A stretch of DNA of 6,122 nt from an uncultured Mycoplasmatota bacterium. GTDB lineage: Bacteria; Bacillota_I; Bacilli_A; RF39; UBA660. Each line of letters begins with the position of its first letter. Positions within the stretch are counted from its first letter, which is position 1. The notes beneath the pieces are model-generated. The model did no database searches and was not told where the DNA came from. It saw nothing but the letters and a program-made list of their open reading frames with translations. Position numbers and translations under genes: made by a program. The stretch spans positions 1 through 6,122 of the forward strand of contig CAMUBM010000051.1 in NCBI GenBank assembly GCA_947087145.1. Direction: 5' to 3'. Below, one piece after another: positions 1 to 4,499 of this stretch.

Positions 1-374
1 TAATGCTAAGGCATAAAGATAAAAATAAGGAAAATTTAGAGATATTAAAAAATGTTGTTTCTGAAAAAGAAATCAATGAAATGTATGCTGAAGCCAAAAA
101 AATGGATCCAGAAATAAAAGTCATGCGTACTTATAACAATATGGGAACACGTTTTAGGAACTCTATCAAAGAGTTAAATGATGTTCCAACAAAATGTAGT
201 GAAAACACAATTGCTTTTAGTGGCTTTACTGGGCCAACTTTTGTAATTGATTTTGATGCTCAAGTGATAATAGTTATCATGTGTAATTTAATGCACAGAA
301 CAAAATTAAATCGTGCTGAACGTAAAAAATATACAGATGCCATTATAGAAGAAATCTGTAATAAAATGTATTAA
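1..374 (+). CDS. Serine hydrolase, beta-lactamase (class C/S12) fold, C-terminal fragment
   Basis: The frame is open to the left edge (first ATG at position 3, preceded by an incomplete codon that cannot be a stop), so this is probably the end of a longer gene. The visible 123 residues contain FSGFTGPTFVID (about 72-83), then a hydrophobic strand ending CNLMH (94-98) and a short basic C-terminal helix. That order matches the last third of penicillin-binding-protein-like serine hydrolases, in which an (H/K)xG-F-TG motif precedes a strand and a TNRVHPT-like segment. Here Phe stands where His or Lys usually begins the third catalytic motif, so activity is uncertain. The SxxK and YxN motifs would lie outside the window. 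Family members are secreted or membrane-linked esterases, peptidases or beta-lactamase relatives. The gene ends with TAA two bases before a strong terminator. The family call is recognition by eye and moderate; no substrate can be given. Confidence 0.55.
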   Translation, partial: MLRHKDKNKENLEILKNVVSEKEINEMYAEAKKMDPEIKVMRTYNNMGTRFRNSIKELNDVPTKCSENTIAFSGFTGPTFVIDFDAQVIIVIMCNLMHRTKLNRAERKKYTDAIIEEICNKMY

Positions 375-375
375 T

Positions 376-401
376 TCTCTACAAAATGTAGGGATTTTTT
401 T
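376..401 (+). terminator. Rho-independent terminator after the serine hydrolase
   Basis: Positions 376-383 pair with 387-394 (8 bp including one G-U) around an AAA loop, and seven T residues follow directly (395-401). It closes the upstream transcript and separates it from the regulator gene at 439. Confidence 0.88.
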
Positions 402-415
402 CAGGATTTATAAGT

Positions 416-433
416 TATAATGAATTTGGTGAT
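416..433 (+). promoter_or_regulatory. -10 box and Shine-Dalgarno of the HTH-CYTH gene
   Basis: A perfect TATAAT lies at 416-421. No convincing -35 is visible: the correctly spaced region falls in the preceding terminator T-run. The predicted transcript starts near 428, exactly at GGTGAT (428-433), which fits the distal part of the Shine-Dalgarno consensus 5 nt before the ATG at 439. The leader would be only about 11 nt long. Confidence 0.55.
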
Positions 434-438
434 GCATT

Positions 439-1209
439 ATGGATTTAGGAAATAGAATAACAGAATTAAGAAAAAAGAAAAAAATGACCCAAGAAGAACT
501 GGCAAATCTATTGTTTGTAAGTGATAAAACCATATCCAGTTGGGAAGCAAATCGTACCGAACCCAATTTAGAAATTTTAACGAAATTAAGTGATATATTT
601 GATTGTAACGTAAGTTATTTAATCTATGGAGACAATGTAAAAGGAGATATTGAAACCGAGATTAAAATAAAACTCACGGAAAAAGAATACAAAGAATTAG
701 AATTACTTTTAAGAGACAAAGCAACCTTTATAAATGAAAGTAGACAAGTAGATACCTATTATGAACCCATGTATCGTAAATTTATCCAAGACGAATTTGA
801 AAAAGGAGTGTCTATTACGGAATGGCTTCGAATTGGAATACGTGGAAATAAAAAAATCTTAAATTATAAACATTGGTATGACAATAAGTATTGTGACGAA
901 TACGAAGTAGAAATAGACAACGAAAAAAACTTAGAAAAAATATTCCAAGTCTTAGGAATTGAAAAATTAATTGTTGTAAATAAGACAAGAAAAAAATATA
1001 TGTTTCAAAACAAGTACGAAATTGTCTTAGATAATGTAGAAGAATTAGGGTACTTTGTAGAAATAGAAGTAAAAGAATACAAAAGCACTCCATTAGAAGA
1101 ATACGATGAACTTCTAAAATTTGTAAAAAAATGCAATCTGAATTTAGAACAGATAGATAAAGTAGGGTATCCCTATCATTTACTTGCAAAGCTTTATAAG
1201 AATAAATAG
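439..1209 (+). CDS. XRE-family helix-turn-helix fused to a CYTH (CyaB-like class IV adenylate cyclase) domain
   Basis: Residues 1-65 are a classical XRE/HTH_3 DNA-binding domain: LRKKKKMTQEELA, then SDKTISSWE as the recognition helix and EPNLEILTKLSDIF. After a short linker a CYTH domain begins with its ExExK signature (E72, E74, K76). It continues with VDTYYEP (104-110), EWLRIGIRG (128-136), NYK (142-144), EYEVEID (154-160), KTRKKY (182-187) and a final LDNVEELGYFVEIE (197-210), the order seen in CyaB-type proteins. CYTH domains form a tunnel with acidic and basic side chains that binds triphosphorylated ligands and metal; members include class IV adenylate cyclases and thiamine- or tripolyphosphatases. 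The key acidic and basic residues appear to be kept, so it may be active or sense a triphosphate ligand. A cytosolic transcription regulator responding to such a ligand is inferred. The gene stands alone and ends 11 nt from the convergent gene. Both domain calls are strong; the ligand is unknown. Confidence 0.87.
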   Translation: MDLGNRITELRKKKKMTQEELANLLFVSDKTISSWEANRTEPNLEILTKLSDIFDCNVSYLIYGDNVKGDIETEIKIKLTEKEYKELELLLRDKATFINESRQVDTYYEPMYRKFIQDEFEKGVSITEWLRIGIRGNKKILNYKHWYDNKYCDEYEVEIDNEKNLEKIFQVLGIEKLIVVNKTRKKYMFQNKYEIVLDNVEELGYFVEIEVKEYKSTPLEEYDELLKFVKKCNLNLEQIDKVGYPYHLLAKLYKNK

Positions 1210-1220
1210 ATTTATTTCAA

Positions 1221-2000
1221 CTATCGTTTTCTTATTTGTTCTTCTATAGCAGAATAAAACAATTTTCCTGAGGCTAGAGAAAACTTTTTTAGTTTGTTTT
1301 CTAATTCTTCATGAGGAATTTCTTGAAGAACCTGCACTTGCAATAAAGAAAAATATTGCTCTTTAGGAAGAACACAATTGTAATTTAAATCAATAGAATA
1401 CCCATCATGAATACAAAAAGAATGATAATATTGTCCTACAAAAGGTTGTCTGCAAAGAGCAGTACAACAAGAACTATCTTGCATCCATTGAGAAACAAGG
1501 AAAGCACTATCATGACAACAATCAGAATATTCTTTTGTCTTTGCTAGTTTAGCCAGTTTTAGGTATCCTCTTTGAGCAAAATAAGAAATAGAAGATTGTA
1601 CTTCAAAATCTCCAAATATACTTTTGATTGTATAAATACTATTCTCTTTTTGAATGTCTAAAATATAAGGTGAATTTAAATATTGCTCTATAAGAAATTC
1701 TTCTGTTTTGGCATATGTAGCATTACAAAAATCAGAAAAACAAAGGAGCAAAGAAGGAGAAAAATAATATTTATATTTTTCAAGCAACTGATAAAAAAGA
1801 GCAATCTTTTGAGGATTTCCTTCACGCAATAAAAGGACATGCAAAGTATTAAATATTTCTTCGCTATCCCCATAAAAAGAGTCTAAAGAAGCAGCATAGT
1901 GTTTACAATAGGCATTTAAAATTTTTTGATAACTTCTAAGATTTGCAAAATCAAAGCGGTCTTCGTAATAATATTTTATTTTTGCATAGACATCTTCCAT
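1221..2000 (-). CDS. Unrecognised protein with a possible Cys-His-Asp catalytic arrangement
   Basis: I do not recognise this family by name. The start chosen is the ATG at 2000-1998 (MEDVYAKIKYYYEDR), giving 259 residues. The frame is open to a TTG at 2045, but that TTG is part of a perfect TTGACA -35 box, no Shine-Dalgarno precedes it, and a -10 box lies between it and the ATG. The N-terminal two thirds look helical and rich in Tyr, Phe and Leu. The C-terminal part has CCHDSAFL, later YYHSFCIHDGYSIDLNYN, then LPKEQYFSL. Cys followed about 30 residues later by His, and 11 residues after that by Asp within a strand, resembles transglutaminase-like or papain-like cysteine hydrolases (C162, H193 and D204 from this start). 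That is a motif-level inference only. The protein is cysteine-rich, with no clear signal peptide once the start is corrected. It ends with TAG 11 nt from the convergent HTH-CYTH gene; no terminator is visible between them. Confidence 0.72.
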   Translation of the reverse strand: MEDVYAKIKYYYEDRFDFANLRSYQKILNAYCKHYAASLDSFYGDSEEIFNTLHVLLLREGNPQKIALFYQLLEKYKYYFSPSLLLCFSDFCNATYAKTEEFLIEQYLNSPYILDIQKENSIYTIKSIFGDFEVQSSISYFAQRGYLKLAKLAKTKEYSDCCHDSAFLVSQWMQDSSCCTALCRQPFVGQYYHSFCIHDGYSIDLNYNCVLPKEQYFSLLQVQVLQEIPHEELENKLKKFSLASGKLFYSAIEEQIRKR

Positions 2001-2004
2001 AAAA

Positions 2005-2045
2005 ATCACTAAAGGTATACTAAAATACAAAAAGAATTTTGTCAA
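2005..2045 (-). promoter_or_regulatory. Promoter and Shine-Dalgarno of the minus-strand gene ending at 1221
   Basis: Read on the minus strand, TTGACA (2045-2040) is followed after 17 nt by TAGTAT (2022-2017). Transcription would start near 2010, at AGTGAT (2010-2005), a partial Shine-Dalgarno before the ATG at 2000. The same TTGACA-17-TAGTAT pair, with the same flank AATTTGACAAAA, precedes the other minus-strand gene at 6030. Confidence 0.7.
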
Positions 2046-2052
2046 ATTTAGA

Positions 2053-2079
2053 TTGCAAAGAAAATTTTTATGCTATAAT
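2053..2079 (+). promoter_or_regulatory. Retron promoter, extended -10
   Basis: TGCTATAAT (2071-2079) is a perfect extended -10. TTGCAA (2053-2058) is a possible -35 at a short 15-nt spacing, which an extended -10 can tolerate. The predicted start near 2086 falls at the beginning of the a1 repeat, as expected for a retron transcript. It lies back-to-back with the minus-strand promoter at 2017-2045, with only 7 nt between the two -35 boxes. Confidence 0.75.
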
Positions 2080-2082
2080 AAC

Positions 2083-2259
2083 TCCATGCAGTAGCGAATG
2101 GAGTTTTTTCCTACTTTAACGAGTCGTTAAGGGACAAATTATAAATGATGCCAAGAATAGTAATATTCCAAAGGACTTCACTACACCCTGTGTAGGAGCG
2201 TGCGTTACACTTCGCTTAAGTCCATTTCCATATGACTATATCTTTTAGTACTGCATGGA
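2083..2259 (+). ncRNA. Retron msr-msd non-coding RNA
   Basis: The RNA is bounded by 11-nt complementary ends: a1 TCCATGCAGTA (2083-2093) pairs perfectly with a2 TACTGCATGGA (2249-2259). GCGA follows a1 directly, giving TAGCGA, the same context as the branching guanosine of retron Eco1 (Ec86); the priming G is therefore predicted at 2094. The msr part has a small hairpin GGAG/TTCC (about 2100-2111) and a clear one at 2114-2132 (TTAAC/GTTAA, loop GAGTC). The msd part is a long imperfect stem (2153-2178 with 2218-2244). The reverse transcriptase starts 15 nt after a2, the usual retron order. During the cycle the RT would prime on the 2'-OH of G2094 and copy from about 2248 leftwards, giving a branched RNA-DNA with roughly 95-105 nt of DNA. 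The structure was worked out by hand; the role follows from known retrons. If transcription starts at 2086, the outermost base pairs of a1 would be missing. Confidence 0.9.
2153..2244 (+). other. msd stem: template of the msDNA, with a branched tip
   Basis: Pairing runs AAGA/TCTT (2153-2156 with 2241-2244, A2240 bulged), ATAGT/ACTAT (2157-2161 with 2235-2239), one mismatch, ATAT/ATAT, a 3-nt internal loop, AA/TT, one mismatch, and GGACTT/AAGTCC (2173-2178 with 2218-2223). The tip carries two hairpins: CTACAC/GTGTAG (2181-2186 with 2190-2195, loop CCT) and AGCG/CGCT (2197-2200 with 2213-2216). Long stems with scattered mismatches are typical of retron msd DNA. Confidence 0.8.
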
Positions 2260-2274
2260 AAAGAGGTAGTAACG

Positions 2275-3222
2275 ATGTGGAAATACACGGGAACAAAAGA
2301 ATGTAATGATTTTTTACTATCTCTTCATTTATTTGATTGTAAAGACAAAAAGAAATATATAAAAACAATTTATTCTATCAGTAACAACGTAGAAGCAAAC
2401 TATAGAAAATTTAAAATCAAAAAAAGAAGTGAAAGTTATCGAACGATTTACGAACCAAGTCCACTTTTAAAATACATTCAAAAACAAATTCTTTGTAATA
2501 TTTTAAATAACAAATCCATTTCAAACTATGCCAAAGCCTATAAGAAAGGAATATCCTTAAAAGAAAATGCACTTCCTCACACAAATAAAAAAAAGATTTT
2601 AAAATTAGATATCAAAAACTTTTTTGATAATATATCCTTTTATTCTGTATATCAATCGTGTTTTCCTATCGAATACTTTCCAAAAAGTGTAGGAATACTG
2701 CTTACTTATTTATGTACATACAAAGACCATTTGATCCAAGGAGCACCAACTTCTGCCTATATTTCCAACTTAGTCATGAAAGAATTTGATGAAAACATAG
2801 GAGGATGGTGTAAAGAAAAAAATATCTCCTACACAAGATACTCGGATGACTTAACGTTTTCAGGAGACTTTACTCCCAAAGAAATCATTAAAAAAGTAAG
2901 AAATGAATTATTTAAATTAGGACTCGAACTCAATCAAAAAAAAACTCATGTCATTTATAGACAAAACAAACAATGCGTAACGGGGCTTGTTGTCAATGAA
3001 AAAGTAGAAGTAAGTACTAGTTATCGTAAAGAAATAAGAAAAGAAATGTATTATATAAAAAAATTTGGATTGCTTTCGCACTTAGAAAAAAGTAAATGTT
3101 CGATACCACCAGAAAAGTATGTAAGAAGTTTATACGGAAAAATAAATTATGTACTCCAAATAAGTCAAGAAAATAAAGAGTTTCAAAACTATAAGAATTT
3201 TCTAAGTGTATATAAAAAATAA
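2275..3222 (+). CDS. Retron-type reverse transcriptase
   Basis: This 315-residue RNA-directed DNA polymerase would make msDNA from the RNA encoded just upstream. Motifs in order: NALPH (98-102), the retron-typical NAxxH of region X; LDIKNFFDNIS (111-121) with catalytic Asp112; LIQGAPTSAYISN (153-165), palm motif 4; YSDD (189-192) with catalytic Asp191 and Asp192; LNQKKT (219-224); and VTG (235-237), the retron region-Y triplet. GKINYV (288-293) lies in the thumb that reads the msr hairpins. Length and ends match a complete single-domain retron RT, with no maturase or endonuclease domain as in group II introns. The ATG at 2275 has AGAGG (2262-2266) at 8 nt. Two usual prolines of LPQGAPTSP are replaced (LIQGAPTSA), and the active site is YSDD rather than YADD; both are compatible with activity. 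It is transcribed from the promoter at 2053-2079. Close in style to the retron RTs of Bacillota, but no clade can be fixed by eye. Confidence 0.95.
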   Translation: MWKYTGTKECNDFLLSLHLFDCKDKKKYIKTIYSISNNVEANYRKFKIKKRSESYRTIYEPSPLLKYIQKQILCNILNNKSISNYAKAYKKGISLKENALPHTNKKKILKLDIKNFFDNISFYSVYQSCFPIEYFPKSVGILLTYLCTYKDHLIQGAPTSAYISNLVMKEFDENIGGWCKEKNISYTRYSDDLTFSGDFTPKEIIKKVRNELFKLGLELNQKKTHVIYRQNKQCVTGLVVNEKVEVSTSYRKEIRKEMYYIKKFGLLSHLEKSKCSIPPEKYVRSLYGKINYVLQISQENKEFQNYKNFLSVYKK

Positions 3223-3230
3223 AAATGATG

Positions 3231-3252
3231 TGTTATACTTTTGTTAGGTGAG
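3231..3252 (+). promoter_or_regulatory. Internal promoter and Shine-Dalgarno for the DUF3841 gene
   Basis: TGTTATACT (3231-3239) is an extended -10 box in the 33-nt gap after the RT stop; the -35 region is poor. The start would be near 3246, directly at AGGTGAG (3246-3252), which serves the ATG at 3256. Promoter activity is inferred; the Shine-Dalgarno is clear. Confidence 0.5.
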
Positions 3253-3255
3253 TAG

Positions 3256-3930
3256 ATGAAACTAGTAACTTTTCAAACAATGGATGCATTAAAAGAATTA
3301 ATAAACAAAGGATATTTAGAATGCAATCAAAAATTTATAAATTTAGAAAAAGCAGCACCTACATATAAATGGGTTATTGAAGAAATGAATAGACAAATAG
3401 AAAATCCAACCCATACAAAATATCCATTATGGTGTTGGGTAAAATTTAAAAATGGTATTTGTCCACCAAAACACAAAGGAAAAAAAGTAGAAGGGTTTGA
3501 CATTAAAATTACATTTCATAAAGAAGAAAAAGATGTTTTTATTACAGATTTTAGAAGATTTTCTTTTCTTTTGAATAATCGATACATTCCAGATACAAAA
3601 AAGGATCAAAAGTATTTTGAAAAAATGCTACAAAGATATCAAATTACAGAGGAAGAATTAAAAGCATATGTAAGAAAAGATAAATATAAAGAATGCAGAA
3701 ACGATAAAGATTTTTTAGAAGTATGTGATTATATTAAAAAAAGTTTTTCTAAATGCATAACAAAAGAGAGTGATTGTTTGCAAGGATGTGTATGGAAAAT
3801 AGATTTAAGCGAAGTAGAAAATATTGAAATATTAAATGATTCTAGTTACATCTATGGCTCTTTTAATTATGTTAGAAATAATGGAAAAAGACACAACTGG
3901 ATAAAAGAGTATCTAAAAAATTTAAAATAG
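3256..3930 (+). CDS. DUF3841 family protein, candidate retron effector
   Basis: The 224 residues read as a full-length DUF3841 protein. The N-terminus MKLVTFQTMDALKEL is followed by KGYLECNQKFI (18-28), YKWVIEEMNRQI (37-48), YPLWCWVKF (56-64), DVFITDFRRFSFLLNNRYIP (93-112) and, near the end, GCVWKIDLSEVENI (177-190). These blocks are the family's hallmarks as I know them; the biochemical function of DUF3841 is not established to my knowledge. There is no signal peptide or membrane segment, so it should act in the cytosol. It starts 33 nt after the RT and 12 nt before the next gene, in the slot where retrons carry their effector. The role as effector (toxic when the RT-msDNA complex is disturbed) is inference from position. 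Its own -10 box upstream could give expression independent of the RT. Family call fairly sure, role unsure. Confidence 0.82.
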   Translation: MKLVTFQTMDALKELINKGYLECNQKFINLEKAAPTYKWVIEEMNRQIENPTHTKYPLWCWVKFKNGICPPKHKGKKVEGFDIKITFHKEEKDVFITDFRRFSFLLNNRYIPDTKKDQKYFEKMLQRYQITEEELKAYVRKDKYKECRNDKDFLEVCDYIKKSFSKCITKESDCLQGCVWKIDLSEVENIEILNDSSYIYGSFNYVRNNGKRHNWIKEYLKNLK

Positions 3931-3942
3931 GAAGAGGAAAAA

Positions 3943-4188
3943 ATGGAAAAAGTAGAAATAGCAAGAAAATTTTGTAGTGAAGTAAAAGCATTAGCAGACA
4001 AGTACAATATCTCTTTCTTTTTAGTCACAGAAGGAGCAAGTATCACAAAAAATAATGGATGTGAAGCAATCAAAAATGCTCGTAGTGCCCACAAAGAGTG
4101 GGAAAGATGCCATGGCTTTGACCCAGAAGAAACTTGGCAATGGGAGGAAAACAAGCGGATTGGGAACGAGATTTTGGAAGTGAAATAA
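3943..4188 (+). CDS. Small conserved-type 'VTEGAS' protein, function unknown, possibly frameshifted at its end
   Basis: An 81-residue acidic cytosolic protein with AGAGG about 5 nt before its ATG, 12 nt after DUF3841, so probably the same transcript. Recognisable blocks are ARKFCSEVKALADKYN (7-22), SFFLVTEGAS (24-33), NNGCEAIKNARSAHKEWE (37-54) and HGFDPEETW (57-65). I recall similar small proteins in Bacillota genomes, usually ending soon after the GFDPxxDW-like block, but know no function. The last 15 or so residues after TWQW lie where another frame (one base back) shows better coding character, so the true C-terminus may continue as KQADWERDFGSEI from 4149 onward. That would make the visible stop at 4186-4188 the product of a one-base loss in the GGAAAAC run. 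A partner, antitoxin or accessory role beside DUF3841 is possible from position alone. Confidence 0.7.
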   Translation: MEKVEIARKFCSEVKALADKYNISFFLVTEGASITKNNGCEAIKNARSAHKEWERCHGFDPEETWQWEENKRIGNEILEVK

Positions 4189-4493
4189 ACAAATATTTAG
4201 CAAATAGAAAAGTAACCTATGATTTTCAATGGAATTATTTTTCTTTAGAAATAACACCTGAAGAAAGTGAAAGTGTGTGAAAAAAATACGATGAAGAAAC
4301 GATTGAAAATATGGAACATTTTACAAATTTATTAACAAATTCCTGCTATGAAAGAAGATTTTTATTAAAGCGAAAAGAAAACGAATATTGGATCAACGAA
4401 AAAATAAGAGAACAACAAGAATTAGATTATATTATTTCCTTAGAAAGAAAAATTCAAATGAAAAACACTACAAACTTGAGCAAAGATTTGTAG
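4140..4493 (+). pseudogene. Broken reading frame with an in-frame TGA, tail of the retron operon
   Basis: From ATG 4140 (real coding character from about 4152) one frame reads KQADWERDFGSEINKYLANR and on to SLEITPEESESV, meets TGA at 4278-4280, and continues in the same frame as KKYDEETIENMEHFTNLL through a charged, helical segment to TAG at 4491-4493. Both halves look coding: amphipathic, Glu/Lys-rich, with several Tyr and Trp. The part after the TGA has no good start of its own (ATG 4311 lacks a Shine-Dalgarno), so it is probably one gene of about 117 codons interrupted by a nonsense change. The first half overlaps the 81-aa gene by 49 nt in a different frame. A one-A deletion at 4148-4151 would explain this by joining the two into a single ancestral protein of about 184 residues. 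Alternatives are a separate overlapping gene, sequencing error, or recoding. No family recognised. Confidence 0.55.
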
Positions 4494-4499
4494 TGTTTT
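4462..4499. terminator. Bidirectional Rho-independent terminator between the retron operon and the CmpB-like gene
   Basis: AAAACACTACAAA (4462-4474) pairs perfectly with TTTGTAGTGTTTT (4487-4499), giving a 13-bp stem with a 12-nt loop, part of which (CTT/AAG) can pair further. The A-run and T-run at the stem base make it work in both directions. The stop codons of both flanking frames (TAG at 4491-4493 plus, TAG at 4470-4468 minus) lie inside the stem. Confidence 0.88.

Noticed and set aside
815..1189. Antisense open frame across the HTH-CYTH gene
   Set aside because: It is rich in Leu, Phe and Cys, as expected from reading an AT-rich Lys/Glu-rich gene backwards, and lies wholly inside a gene with strong domain evidence.
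1202..1222. Terminator between the two convergent genes
   Set aside because: Only a weak AT-only inverted repeat is visible, with no GC-bearing stem and no T-run after it.
2083..3222. Group II intron or diversity-generating retroelement
   Set aside because: The RT lacks maturase and endonuclease regions, no domain V-like hairpin follows it, and no template/variable repeat pair is present. NAxxH, VTG and the a1/a2 ends fit a retron.
3867..4257. Minus-strand open frames opposite the 81-aa gene
   Set aside because: No ribosome binding site or promoter and low-complexity composition; the plus-strand frame has a recognisable family pattern and a good Shine-Dalgarno.
4140..4493. Mycoplasma-type code (TGA as Trp) to explain the in-frame TGA
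   Set aside because: Every tryptophan in the intact genes is TGG, about 30 in all, and none of their frames contains a TGA. In an AT-rich genome with reassigned TGA, most Trp codons would be TGA.
4311..4493. Independent 60-aa gene
   Set aside because: It has no Shine-Dalgarno, and coding sequence in the same frame continues upstream to the TGA at 4278; it is the back half of a broken frame.
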